64,000 nucleotides of DNA from Chitinophagaceae bacterium. Lineage in GTDB: Bacteria; Bacteroidota; Bacteroidia; Chitinophagales; Chitinophagaceae. Every line of letters begins with the position of its first letter. The stretch's first letter is position 1. The stretch is taken from assembly GCA_947458275.1 (NCBI GenBank), contig CANGYR010000001.1, positions 1 to 64,000 of the forward strand, read 5' to 3'. The translations under genes and the position numbers were made by a program. The notes beneath the pieces are model-generated. The model was not told where the DNA came from. It was given only the letters and a program-made list of their open reading frames with translations, and ran no database searches. Positions 8,414 through 17,088 of this stretch are shown one piece after another.

Positions 8414-9391
8414 ATGAAGACAAAAATTATCCTGGCAAGCTTAGTGGCTGTAACAATTTTTAGTGCATGTAAAAAAGAAAGCAGTCTACCAAACACCAAC
8501 CCTACTGCTACACTTACTGCACTCAACTGCTCGGATGCTGCAGACAAAGGTATTCTCAGTTTGGGTGTTAATGCAAGCGATGTCAGTACTGATGTGCCTT
8601 ATACAGGAGGAAATGGCGGCACTTATGCTGCACAATCCATCTCTTCTTCGGGTGTTACCGGATTGAAAGCTACACTTGTAAAAGGTACTTTAGCAACTGG
8701 AAATGGCTCTTTGACTTATACAATCACTGGTACACCTGCAACAAGTGGAATAGCTAGTTTTGAATTAAATATTGGCGGCAAAACTTGTACATTGACAAGA
8801 ACAGTGAAAGATCCACAAGCCTTTGATTTGTCGATTAATGAGAAAATTGTAACAGTAAAAAATCTTCCTGCCGATACAATCATTGGCACGGATGGAATTG
8901 GCAGACCAATAGGTTCAGGTAAATACACCTTTTTCAGTCTTGAGACTAACTCCTGGATTCCAAATTCCGATTCTGCAACTGCAAAATGGGATTTGGCATT
9001 TGCCGGAACAACTATTCGTGTTAACAATGTAACAAGTGGACCTGGAAAAGGAGGAGCTTACATATACACAGGAACATTCGAATCATTACTTTCAGTTCCT
9101 ACCGATGCAGTATTTGCTGTTGATAATCATCCGGTGTCTTATGCTATACCAAAAGGATCCGGCATTGGATGGTACAATTACGATGGCCCTGCAAACCTGG
9201 TGACTGCTATTCCGGGAAAAGTTTTAGTAATCAAAACAGCCAATGAAAAATATGCTAAAATAGAAATTTTAAATTACTATAGAGGAGGCGTGACTCCTTC
9301 AGTCAGTGCATCCCCCGAAATAAAATCAAAAGAACAACGCTTCTATACTTTCCGTTACACCTATCAACCTGACGGAAGCACTAATTTTTAG
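8414..9391 (+). CDS. HmuY family haem-binding lipoprotein
   Basis: The protein has 325 residues with a lipobox at IFSAC (Cys19). An N-terminal region of about 120 residues looks Ig-like (TGGNGGTYAAQSI, GNGSLTYTITGTP). The HmuY domain follows, with KYTFFSLETN, KWDLAFAGTTIRVNN and the strand VLVIKTANEKYAKIEILNYY. HmuY proteins capture haem and pass it to a TonB receptor, here the gene just upstream. Family assignment rests on the KWDLAF and AKIEILNYY motifs. The haem-coordinating histidines were not identified. Confidence 0.85.
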   Translation: MKTKIILASLVAVTIFSACKKESSLPNTNPTATLTALNCSDAADKGILSLGVNASDVSTDVPYTGGNGGTYAAQSISSSGVTGLKATLVKGTLATGNGSLTYTITGTPATSGIASFELNIGGKTCTLTRTVKDPQAFDLSINEKIVTVKNLPADTIIGTDGIGRPIGSGKYTFFSLETNSWIPNSDSATAKWDLAFAGTTIRVNNVTSGPGKGGAYIYTGTFESLLSVPTDAVFAVDNHPVSYAIPKGSGIGWYNYDGPANLVTAIPGKVLVIKTANEKYAKIEILNYYRGGVTPSVSASPEIKSKEQRFYTFRYTYQPDGSTNF

Positions 9392-9462
9392 TTTGAAAGT
9401 TTAGGGGTTTAGTAGTTTAGAGATTTTTCTACTAAACCATCTAAACCCCTAAACCTCTAAAC
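9392..9462. repeat. Inverted word-repeat element (gtttag / ctaaac)
   Basis: The first arm is made of tttagggg/tttagtag/tttagag words and the second of ctaaacc words in the opposite sense, with a short T-rich loop. It lies exactly between the convergent HmuY and dapD genes, so it could serve as a bidirectional terminator. Confidence 0.65.
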
Positions 9463-9468
9463 GTTATA

Positions 9469-10281
9469 TCAGACTGCTACATTAAAATCCCTCAAGGCAT
9501 CATTAAGGCTTGTCTTCAAATCGGTGCTTGGTTTTCTTTTACCGATAATCAATGCGCAACTTACATTGTACTCTCCCGCAGGAAATTTCTTAGAGTAGCT
9601 ACCGGGAATTACCACACTGCGCTCAGGCACCACACCTTTCATCTCAACGGGCGTATCGCCGCTTACATCAATGATTTTTGTTGATTGCGTAAGAACAACA
9701 TTCGCTCCAAGAACTGCTTCTTTACAAACTCTCACTCCTTCCACTACAATGCATCGGCTACCGATAAAACAGCCATCTTCAATAATAACAGGACTCGCCT
9801 GCAATGGTTCCAACACACCTCCGATACCAACTCCACCACTCAAATGTACATGCTTGCCTATTTGTGCGCAACTCCCTACCGTAGCCCAGGTATCCACCAT
9901 GGTACCCTCATCCACATAAGCGCCAATGTTTACATATGAAGGCATCAAAACCACATTCTTTGCCAGGTAGGCGCCATATCTCGCCACAGCATGCGGGACT
10001 GCCCTTACACCTAATTCTTTGTAACCCTGCTTGAGTTTCATTTTATCATAAAATTCAAATGGAGGCAGACTATGCGTCTCCATCTGCTGTATACCGAAGT
10101 ACATTAATATCGCCTGTTTCACCCACTCATTTACCTCCCAGCCATCGCCAACAGGATGAGCCGTGCGCAAACGCCCTTTGTCTACTTGCTCAATAACTTC
10201 TCTCACTGCATCTGAATAAACTGTTTCTTTTAGCAATTCCCTGTTTGCCCATGCGGCGTTGATTTTGTCTTTTAACTCCAT
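9469..10281 (-). CDS. dapD: 2,3,4,5-tetrahydropyridine-2,6-dicarboxylate N-succinyltransferase
   Basis: The protein has 270 residues. The N-terminal helical domain includes AHPVGDGWEVNEWVKQAIL, and the left-handed beta-helix includes NIGAYVDEGTMVDTWATVGSCAQIG and SGGVGIGGVLEPL, both diagnostic of DapD. It succinylates tetrahydrodipicolinate in lysine and meso-diaminopimelate synthesis in the cytoplasm. The ATG at 10281 begins MELKDKINAAW. A TTG two codons upstream is less likely. It is convergent with the HmuY gene and shows no operon partner. Confidence 0.97.
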   Translation of the reverse strand: MELKDKINAAWANRELLKETVYSDAVREVIEQVDKGRLRTAHPVGDGWEVNEWVKQAILMYFGIQQMETHSLPPFEFYDKMKLKQGYKELGVRAVPHAVARYGAYLAKNVVLMPSYVNIGAYVDEGTMVDTWATVGSCAQIGKHVHLSGGVGIGGVLEPLQASPVIIEDGCFIGSRCIVVEGVRVCKEAVLGANVVLTQSTKIIDVSGDTPVEMKGVVPERSVVIPGSYSKKFPAGEYNVSCALIIGKRKPSTDLKTSLNDALRDFNVAV

Positions 10282-10323
10282 ATTCAAATTTTTTGCAAAA
10301 ATAAAGATTAAGTGTGGGAAATC

Positions 10324-10426
10324 GGGTTGAAGTTGGTTGAAGTTGGTTGAAAATTGTTGAAAAAAAATCAGCAGCTGTATAGATATTCAACAAGGTTCAA
10401 CAATATTCAACGGCGCTCAACTTGAA
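10324..10426. repeat. Inverted word-repeat element (ggttgaa / ttcaaca)
   Basis: Four ggttgaa-type words are followed, after a spacer with cagcagctg, by four facing attcaac/gttcaac words. The copies within an arm are inexact. It lies between the divergent dapD and GT9 genes, so not every member of this class marks a transcript end. Confidence 0.65.
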
Positions 10427-10482
10427 TTAACCATTCCTCTTCTAAACTGCTAAGCCAACAAACCACCAAACCTTCTTTACCA

Positions 10483-10490
10483 TACCTTTG
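10483..10490 (+). promoter_or_regulatory. -7 element 7 nt before a start codon (TACCTTTG)
   Basis: TACCTTTG fits the Bacteroidota -7 consensus and ends 7 nt before the ATG of the GT9 gene at 10498. Transcription from it would begin at or next to the ATG, giving a leaderless or nearly leaderless mRNA. No -33 TTG is clear. Confidence 0.5.
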
Positions 10491-10497
10491 TAATGCT

Positions 10498-11496
10498 ATG
10501 CAAAAAGTACTAATAATACAAACGGCCTTCATCGGCGATGTGGTTTTATCGACTGCATTGATTGAAAAAATTGCAGCATACTATCCTTCCGTTAAAATTG
10601 ATTTTCTTTTAAGAAAAGGCAATGAAGGACTATTAAAAAATAACCCTCATATTGATGAAGTATTGATTTGGGACAAGAAAAAGAAAAAATACAAAAACCT
10701 TTTTTCTCTGTTAAAAGTTATCCGTTCAAAAAAATATGATAAAGTAATTAATGTTCAGCGGTATTTCACAACGGGTATGCTCACCGGTCTATCGGGGGCA
10801 AAAGAAAAAATTGGATTTAATAAAAATCCTCTATCTTTTTTATTTGACATCAAAGTAAAACATGATTTTGATTTAAAAAATCCGCGACATGAGGTTGAAA
10901 AAAATAATGCTCTGATTCAACATTTTACCGATAACAAAAAAAACAAACCGGCACTTTACCCTACTACTGCAGACTATGACCTAATCAAAGATTATACTCA
11001 GGCACCTTTTATCACCATGACTCCATCAAGTGTTTGGTTTACCAAACAATATCCCACAGAGAAATGGATTGAGCTGATTGATCAAATTAATCCAACATAC
11101 AGCATCTATCTGCTTGGCGGGCCTTCCAATACCCGTGAGTGTGAGGATTTAAAATCAAAATGTAAAAATATAAATATTCAAATACTGACGGGAAAACTCA
11201 GCTTCCTCCAGTCAGCCGCTTTGATGCAATCAGCCGTGATGAATTACACCAATGACAGCGCACCTTTGCATTTTGCTTCTGCAGTAAATGCGGCCGTTAC
11301 TGCCATATTCTGCTCCACAATACCTGCTTTTGGATATACCCCTTTATCCGACCGCTCATTTATTATGGAGACAAAAGAACATTTGTCTTGCAGACCATGC
11401 GGTCTCCACGGCAAAAAATCCTGTCCGGAAAAACATTTTAAATGTGGCACAACAATTGAGACGGATAGTTTACTCAAAGTGATAGACAACAATTAA
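10498..11496 (+). CDS. Glycosyltransferase family 9 (heptosyltransferase-like)
   Basis: The protein has 332 residues and begins MQKVLIIQTAFIGDVVLSTAL, the N-terminal motif of GT9/RfaF-type transferases. Further conserved parts are TMTPSSVWFTKQYP with a WIELID helix, YLLGGPSN and NDSAPLHFASAVNAAVTAIF. These enzymes move ADP-heptose or related sugars onto the lipid A core at the inner face of the cytoplasmic membrane. The donor cannot be fixed from sequence. A C-terminal cysteine group (CRPCGLHGKKSCPEKHFKC) is usual in this family. The next gene starts 3 nt after its stop. Confidence 0.9.
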   Translation: MQKVLIIQTAFIGDVVLSTALIEKIAAYYPSVKIDFLLRKGNEGLLKNNPHIDEVLIWDKKKKKYKNLFSLLKVIRSKKYDKVINVQRYFTTGMLTGLSGAKEKIGFNKNPLSFLFDIKVKHDFDLKNPRHEVEKNNALIQHFTDNKKNKPALYPTTADYDLIKDYTQAPFITMTPSSVWFTKQYPTEKWIELIDQINPTYSIYLLGGPSNTRECEDLKSKCKNINIQILTGKLSFLQSAALMQSAVMNYTNDSAPLHFASAVNAAVTAIFCSTIPAFGYTPLSDRSFIMETKEHLSCRPCGLHGKKSCPEKHFKCGTTIETDSLLKVIDNN

Positions 11497-11499
11497 TTA

Positions 11500-12069
11500 A
11501 TGCAAATTGATGACGATATTGAATCCTGCATCAAAGTTCTGAATGAAGGAGGGCTTATCTTATATCCGACCGACACGATATGGGGTATAGGATGTGACGC
11601 TACAAATGAAACTGCAGTAGCAAGAATATATCATCTAAAAAAAAGGAATGAAAATAAAACGATGATAATTTTGGTTGCTGATGAGCAAGACATTGTTAAT
11701 TATACCGACCAAAAAAACCTCAGCATATTCGATTATATCAAAGGCGTACAAAATCCTGTAACTGTCATTTATAATAACGCAAAAAATCTTGCGGGCAATC
11801 TGATTAACACGGATGGTAGCATTGGCATTCGAATAGTAAAAGATGACTTTTGCGAAAAACTCATCAGAAAATTCGGGAAACCCATCGTATCTACCTCGTC
11901 AAATATTTCCGGATACCCACCGCCGGCATTTTTTTCTGATATTGACATTAATATTCTACACGAGGTTGACTATGTCGTTTGGCACCGGCGGGAAGAAGAA
12001 GTGCCCGGAAAACCGAGCACTGTTATAAAAATCAATCAGGATGGCACCTATTTCATAATAAGGCCATGA
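11500..12069 (+). CDS. Sua5/YciO/YrdC family threonylcarbamoyl-AMP synthase
   Basis: The protein has 189 residues. It has the YrdC-fold motifs GGLILYPTDTIWGIGCDA near the N-terminus, YHLKKRNENKTMIILV and SIGIRIVKDD, then STSSNISG. The family makes threonylcarbamoyl-AMP from Thr, bicarbonate and ATP for t6A37 modification of tRNAs that read ANN codons. It is the short form without the Sua5 C-terminal domain. It is almost certainly co-transcribed with the GT9 gene (3-nt gap). Confidence 0.92.
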   Translation: MQIDDDIESCIKVLNEGGLILYPTDTIWGIGCDATNETAVARIYHLKKRNENKTMIILVADEQDIVNYTDQKNLSIFDYIKGVQNPVTVIYNNAKNLAGNLINTDGSIGIRIVKDDFCEKLIRKFGKPIVSTSSNISGYPPPAFFSDIDINILHEVDYVVWHRREEEVPGKPSTVIKINQDGTYFIIRP

Positions 12070-12075
12070 TATAAA

Positions 12076-12660
12076 TTAAAACAATCTTAGTCCTACACCC
12101 ACATGTACTGTTTGATTTGTCCACTTGTCTCTATTCCCAATATCATTAATATCTGTCAACCCTACCTGGTACCTGGCGTATACACGGAAATTTGCCAAAT
12201 AAAATTGTGCCCCAACAATAGCAGATAAATCACCATTTTTAATAGCGTCTTTTACATTGGCACCTACTGCCGTTACATTGTTTTGGGTAACAATCCCATA
12301 TTTGGCACCGACCTGCAAAGCCAGAGATTTTGATGGTTTGATATTCAACAACAAGGGAACATTGATGTACCCTAATTTAATTTTAGACAAAGGATCTTTT
12401 AGTTGTAATATGGTTGAGAAACCTGCGGCAGTATCCTGATTGATTTCACTGTAATACAATTCAGGCTGCAAACTCAATGTCTTGCTTAAAGAAATTTGAC
12501 CAAAAACACCGGCATGATAGCCAAAAGTGAATTTATCGGCAAATGTAATACCAGTTAAATTATTCAAATCTGCTCCTGCTTTAATTCCAAACTGAACTCC
12601 TTGAGAAAATGAATATTTAACGCCGATTAAAATGATAAAAAGAAAAAATATTTTTTTCAT
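12076..12660 (-). CDS. Outer-membrane beta-barrel protein (porin family)
   Basis: The protein has 194 residues. The signal peptide MKKIFFLFIILIGVKYSFSQ is followed by GVQFGIKAGADLNNLTG, the common opening of small Bacteroidota barrels (OMP_b-brl_2 type). It has alternating strands and a C-terminal aromatic residue (HVGVGLRLF). Eight to ten strands are expected at this length. Substrate and role are unknown. It is convergent with the Sua5 gene, 6 nt away. Confidence 0.82.
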   Translation of the reverse strand: MKKIFFLFIILIGVKYSFSQGVQFGIKAGADLNNLTGITFADKFTFGYHAGVFGQISLSKTLSLQPELYYSEINQDTAAGFSTILQLKDPLSKIKLGYINVPLLLNIKPSKSLALQVGAKYGIVTQNNVTAVGANVKDAIKNGDLSAIVGAQFYLANFRVYARYQVGLTDINDIGNRDKWTNQTVHVGVGLRLF

Positions 12661-13049
12661 GGCAAGTTGGTTTTATTTTAAAAAATTGAATTAATGTGAA
12701 TAAAAGATTTCCACTTCAAAGCTATAAAACTATTGCTGACTTTTATGTATGAAATTACAAAATAAAAAAAACTCCCACTATAAAGCAGGAGTTAAAATTT
12801 TAACCAAGTTTCTTGACGGTTTTTCAGGACTGAATTTTACTATATCAAGCAAATACACTTTCCTGTTTTCAAGGTTTCTTTTGCTAAGAAAAGAACATTG
12901 GTTATACATTTCTACAGGTTTGGATTCCTGTTGGTTTTTTGCTTTCACCCTAAAGTAAAAGCCGGATGTTGGATTTTCGGTTTTTCGTGGCTTCGGCTCC
13001 TTTGAGTCAAAACCCGGATATTGAACACAAGCGGGATAAACCGCATTTT

Positions 13050-13144
13050 AGAAGTTGAGGTTTTAAGGATCTTGGATTTGGATTGGATGTTGGATATTTA
13101 TTTACTATCAACTTCTGACACAAAGATCCAAACAATCCAAAACC
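13050..13144. repeat. Inverted word-repeat element (ggatcttgg / caaagatcc)
   Basis: The left arm (agaagttgagg, ggatcttggatttggattgg) faces a right arm (tcaacttctg, aagatccaaacaatcc) that is partly complementary. The words differ from other loci but the arm-spacer-arm layout is the same. Confidence 0.5.
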
Positions 13145-13149
13145 TGCAC

Positions 13150-13171
13150 AAGAGCAGTATTGCTCTTTTTT
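13150..13171 (+). terminator. Terminator-like hairpin
   Basis: AAGAGCA/TGCTCTT forms a 7-bp stem with a GTAT loop followed by four T. No plus-strand gene lies directly upstream, so it may end an unrecognised small transcript. Confidence 0.5.
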
Positions 13172-13520
13172 CAGGATGAAAAAATTACCGTTTGAATAGT
13201 ATTTTGTCTACACTTCAGGATGAAAGTTTACGTTGAATACTCATCGTATTTATACGAGAACTAATTATAGGTTTTATTTTTTTAATACATTGTATATTGA
13301 TTTCCATTAAATTTTAATTTCACCGCAGAGAAATGAGGACGCTGAGGTTGCGCAGAGTTTATTAATCAAAGATCATTCTTCCTTTTTTATGCTGGCCTTC
13401 AATGGTAGAATGTAACCTTTAAACTCTTAAACTTTTAAACCTTCAAACCCTTTGTAGCCTTCAATTTTCTCCAAAAAATCATTACCTTCGCACCCCCGTT
13501 AAAAACCACGGGATTATTTT

Positions 13521-15416
13521 ATGTCAATCAATATTAACAAACAACTAAACGCAGAAGAACAGGAGCCAATTGCTGCCGGTGCAGCTGAAGCTACTGCGAC
13601 AAAAAACGAGCCTGTTCAAACGGCACACGATGATTTCGACTGGAGCCGTGACAAAAGAAATGTGGTATCATATACTTCCGAAGAAAAAAAGAAGTATGAT
13701 ACAGTTTATGACAACACATTCAAACAAATCAACGATGGTGAAATGATTCAGGCTACTATTGAATCTTTGACCAAAACTGATGCTGTTGTAAACATCGGAT
13801 TCAAAAGCGATGGACTCATTTCTTTGAATGAATTCAGAGACATCCCCGGCGGAATTAAAGTAGGAGATGTAATTGAAGTAATGGTAGTGGAAAAAGAAGA
13901 CAGAGACGGCAATCTCAACCTCAGCCGCAAATCTGCAAGAATTGCCAGAGCATGGGAAAGAATCGTTGAAGTTAATAAAACCGGCGAAATCGTTACCGGT
14001 TTGGTTACAAGTAAAACCAAAGGCGGCTTGATTGTAGATGTATTCGGTATGGAAACATTCTTACCGGGTTCTCAAATCGATGTTAAGCCTGTAACTGACT
14101 ACGATCAGTTTGTTGGTAAAACCATGGAATTTAAAGTGGTAAAAATCAACGAAACCATCAAAAACGCTGTAGTATCTCATAAAGCACTTATTGAAAGTGA
14201 TATCGAAGCTCAAAGAGCTGAAATCATCGGGAAGCTGGAGAAAGGACAAGTACTGGAAGGTACCATCAAAAACATCACTGATTTCGGTGCGTTCCTTGAT
14301 CTTGGCGGCTTAGACGGATTGTTGTACATCACTGATATTTCATGGGGACGTATCAACCATCCTTCTGAAGTGTTGAAACTGGATCAGAAAATCAATGTGG
14401 TGGTATTGGACTTCGATGATGATAAAAAACGTATCAGCCTTGGTCTGAAACAATTAACTCCTCATCCATGGGATACCCTCACTGCAAACATCAACGAAGG
14501 ATCTATCGTAAAAGGTAAAGTAGTGAACATTGAAGACTACGGTGCATTCCTTGAAATCACTCCTGGAGTGGAAGGTCTGGTTCACGTAAGTGAAATCACT
14601 TGGGCCAATACCCCTATCAATGCTAAAGAGTTCTTCAAATTAGGAGATGAGCACGAGGCAAAAGTAGTTACACTTGATAAAGAAACAAGAAAAATGAGTC
14701 TTTCTATCAAGCAACTGACTGAAGACCCTTGGAGCACTATCGAAACAAGATTCCCTCAGGACAGCCGTCATAAAGGCATCGTTAAAAACATCACTCCTTA
14801 TGGTGTGTTTGTTGAACTGGCTACCGGAATTGGCGGTATGATTCACATCAGCGATTTAAGCTGGTTGAAAAGATTCAATAACCCTAACGAATACACGAAA
14901 GTAGGCAACGAAATCGAAATTGTTATACTGAGCATCGACAAAGAAGGACGCAAACTTCAGTTAGGACACAAACAAATTGAAGAAGATCCCTGGAATTCAC
15001 TTGAAACAGTATTTGCCGTTGGATCTGTTCACGAAGGTACTGTTGTGAAAAAAGATGACAAAGGAGCTGTAGTTCAATTGCCTTACGGACTCGAAGGTTA
15101 TGCACCTGCCCGTCATCTGGTAAAACAAGATGAAAAAGTTATCGGTGCTGATGAAGTAGCTCAATTCGTAGTTATCGAATTCGACCGCAACGACAAACGC
15201 ATCTTATTGAGCCACACTCGTATGTGGGAACAAGAAAAAGAAGAAGAAAAACAAGTACAGCTGAAAGAAAAGAAAGCAGATGCTGAACAAACTAAGAAAG
15301 CTGTAAAGAATATTCAAAGCAAAGTGGAGAAATCTACATTGGGAGACCTTAGCGCATTAGCAGATCTTAAAGCCAAAATGGATGGCGAAGCTGCAAATGA
15401 AGAGCCTAAAGCTTAA
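13521..15416 (+). CDS. rpsA: 30S ribosomal protein S1
   Basis: The protein has 631 residues with six S1 (OB-fold) repeats. They start at about GEMIQATIESL, GEIVTGLVTSK, GQVLEGTIKNI, GSIVKGKVVNI, DSRHKGIVKNI and GSVHEGTVVKK; the middle ones carry the DFGAFLDL and DYGAFLEI signatures. S1 binds mRNA and helps load it on the 30S subunit. The N-terminal 60 residues are acidic and variable, and the C-terminus is a Lys/Glu-rich coiled segment. This length and layout are normal for Bacteroidota S1. A strong terminator follows. Confidence 0.96.
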   Translation: MSININKQLNAEEQEPIAAGAAEATATKNEPVQTAHDDFDWSRDKRNVVSYTSEEKKKYDTVYDNTFKQINDGEMIQATIESLTKTDAVVNIGFKSDGLISLNEFRDIPGGIKVGDVIEVMVVEKEDRDGNLNLSRKSARIARAWERIVEVNKTGEIVTGLVTSKTKGGLIVDVFGMETFLPGSQIDVKPVTDYDQFVGKTMEFKVVKINETIKNAVVSHKALIESDIEAQRAEIIGKLEKGQVLEGTIKNITDFGAFLDLGGLDGLLYITDISWGRINHPSEVLKLDQKINVVVLDFDDDKKRISLGLKQLTPHPWDTLTANINEGSIVKGKVVNIEDYGAFLEITPGVEGLVHVSEITWANTPINAKEFFKLGDEHEAKVVTLDKETRKMSLSIKQLTEDPWSTIETRFPQDSRHKGIVKNITPYGVFVELATGIGGMIHISDLSWLKRFNNPNEYTKVGNEIEIVILSIDKEGRKLQLGHKQIEEDPWNSLETVFAVGSVHEGTVVKKDDKGAVVQLPYGLEGYAPARHLVKQDEKVIGADEVAQFVVIEFDRNDKRILLSHTRMWEQEKEEEKQVQLKEKKADAEQTKKAVKNIQSKVEKSTLGDLSALADLKAKMDGEAANEEPKA

Positions 15417-15445
15417 CTTTCTTCATCTAATCAATGACAATAATG

Positions 15446-15480
15446 CCGTCTCAGTTATAAAACGCTGAGACGGTTTTTTA
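15446..15480 (+). terminator. rpsA terminator
   Basis: A perfect 9-bp stem CCGTCTCAG/CTGAGACGG has a 10-nt loop and is followed by TTTTTT. It lies 29 nt after the rpsA stop. Confidence 0.9.
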
Positions 15481-15504
15481 TTGCTTATGAAAAAAAAGAA
15501 ACAA

Positions 15505-15630
15505 TAAATAAGGAACTCTAAATATGGAATAAGGAAGTGAAATGCATTTATTCTCTGTAATAAGAAGCACTTTCTTATTTCTTATTTCTTATTTCTTATT
15601 TCTTATTTCTTATTCCATATTTTATATTTT
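15505..15630. repeat. Inverted word-repeat element (ggaataagg / tcttattcc)
   Basis: A left arm with aaatatggaataagg faces a right arm of about seven tttcttatt words ending cttattccatattt. It lies between the rpsA terminator and the end of the convergent hmgA gene. Confidence 0.55.
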
Positions 15631-15641
15631 AATATTCCAAG

Positions 15642-16799
15642 CTACTCCGCCCAGCTCATTACATAGTCGCCATTTTCTATATCCAGCGCCGTTTGTGTCA
15701 ATTGTAAAGGTCTGAATGTATCCACCATTACGGCGAGCTCTTTCGTTTCTTTAGCTCCGATGCTTTTCTCCACAGCACCCGGATGAGGACCATGCGGAAT
15801 TCCTGCAGGATGCAAGGTGAGCATCCCTCTGGTGACATGTTTGCGACTCATAAAATCTCCATCTACATAATACAACAATTCATCGCTGTCGATATTGCTG
15901 TGATTGTAAGGTGCAGGAATAGACAGTGGATGATAATCATACAATCTCGGAACAAAAGAGCATACCACAAAAGCATCTGTTTCAAATGTCTGGTGCACAG
16001 GCGGTGGCTGATGTACTCTCCCTGTTATCGGCTCATAGTCGTGTATGCTGAAAATATAAGGATAACAGCAGCCATCCCAGCCTACCACATCAAAAGGATG
16101 AGTGCCATAGTGAATACCATACAGCAACCCTTTCTTTTTTGTCTTGATGATAAAATCGCCTTTCTCGTCGTGAGTTATAAGATTTTCCGGACCTCTGATA
16201 TCTCGTTCGCAATAAGGAGAATGCTCCATCAGCTGACCAAAGCGACTCATGTATCTTTTCGGATAACGAACCGGATGAAAAGATTCTACAATAAACAATC
16301 TGTTTTTATCATCGTTAAAATGAATCTGATAGATGGTTCCTCTCGGCAACACAATGTAATCTCCGTAACCAAATGTCAGTTCGCCATAGCAGGTTTTGAC
16401 TACCCCACTCCCCTCGTGAACAAATAAAATCTCATCTGCATCCGCATTTTTATAAAAATAATCCTGCATGCTTTGCTGTGGTGCAGCCAATACAATATGG
16501 CAGTCATTATTAACAAGAATTGGCTTCCTGCTTTGCAAATAATCTGCCTCCGGCTTTACATGAAAACCCTCAAAACTCCGGTGCTTGAGCATTTTCTCCT
16601 CCGCAACTATAGGATTCATATCAATAGGATCATCACACCTGATGATTAATGTGGGAGGATAAGTATGATACAATAATGAATAATCATTGGAAAATCCTTC
16701 GGTAGAAAATAACTGCTCCGAATACAAATCGCCATCGGGCTTTCTGAATTGCGTATGTCTTTTATGAGGTATGGACCCCAACTTTCTGTAGTGTGGCAT
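15642..16799 (-). CDS. hmgA: Homogentisate 1,2-dioxygenase
   Basis: The protein has 385 residues of double cupin fold. Recognisable family segments are GDYIVLPRGTIYQIHF in the N-terminal cupin, GWDGCCYPYIFSIHDYEP, PPPVHQTFETDAFVVCSFVPR, and the iron-site region HSNIDSDELLYY with TLHPAGIPHGPHPG. The enzyme opens the ring of homogentisate to maleylacetoacetate in tyrosine and phenylalanine degradation, using Fe(II) and O2. Other pathway genes (hppD, maiA, fah) are not in the window, so it stands alone here. A long open frame on the opposite strand is only its shadow. Confidence 0.93.
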   Translation of the reverse strand: MPHYRKLGSIPHKRHTQFRKPDGDLYSEQLFSTEGFSNDYSLLYHTYPPTLIIRCDDPIDMNPIVAEEKMLKHRSFEGFHVKPEADYLQSRKPILVNNDCHIVLAAPQQSMQDYFYKNADADEILFVHEGSGVVKTCYGELTFGYGDYIVLPRGTIYQIHFNDDKNRLFIVESFHPVRYPKRYMSRFGQLMEHSPYCERDIRGPENLITHDEKGDFIIKTKKKGLLYGIHYGTHPFDVVGWDGCCYPYIFSIHDYEPITGRVHQPPPVHQTFETDAFVVCSFVPRLYDYHPLSIPAPYNHSNIDSDELLYYVDGDFMSRKHVTRGMLTLHPAGIPHGPHPGAVEKSIGAKETKELAVMVDTFRPLQLTQTALDIENGDYVMSWAE

Positions 16800-17088
16800 G
16801 TGAATAAAGTAAAAGTGAAAAGTATAAAGTGAAAAGATAAAGTCAGCCAGGCAGACCTGGGCTTTAGTAAATATTGGCTAATACCCTTTACACAAAGACA
16901 ACATCAGAAAATAATATTTCCAGTTGCGTTTATCAATGTGATAGGTAAAGTTTCGATGATAAGGCAATCGACGTGTTTTTTAATTCAGATTAAAATTCCG
17001 TTATCAAATCTACATTTTTTTGTCCAAAATACAAGCAATTCCAATTACCTGAAATGAATTTATCCGATATTTACCAAACCAACTGATC

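Larger units (their letters stand above)
12661..13520. other. 860-bp gene-poor region with hairpins, repeats and a start-less open frame
   Basis: No ordinary gene is seen. The region holds a hairpin at 12767-12792 (AACTCC/GGAGTT, T-rich on the minus strand), a minus-strand open frame of about 85 codons ending near 12778 without a good start, an inverted word repeat at 13050-13144, and a terminator-like hairpin at 13150-13171. It also holds two imperfect copies of ttcaggatgaaa (about 13171 and 13216) and a caccgcagagaaatg-type phrase at 13321-13360. The rpsA promoter lies at the right end (attaccttcgcacc, about 13482-13495). Confidence 0.6.

Noticed and set aside
12749-12958. 69-residue plus-strand frame starting MKLQNKKNSHYK
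   Set aside because: No family or ribosome-binding context is seen, a hairpin lies across its start, and the opposite strand looks at least as protein-like. It is treated as part of an unexplained region.
15783-16427. 214-residue plus-strand open frame opposite hmgA
   Set aside because: It lies wholly inside a well-supported dioxygenase gene on the other strand and has no recognisable motif or promoter.
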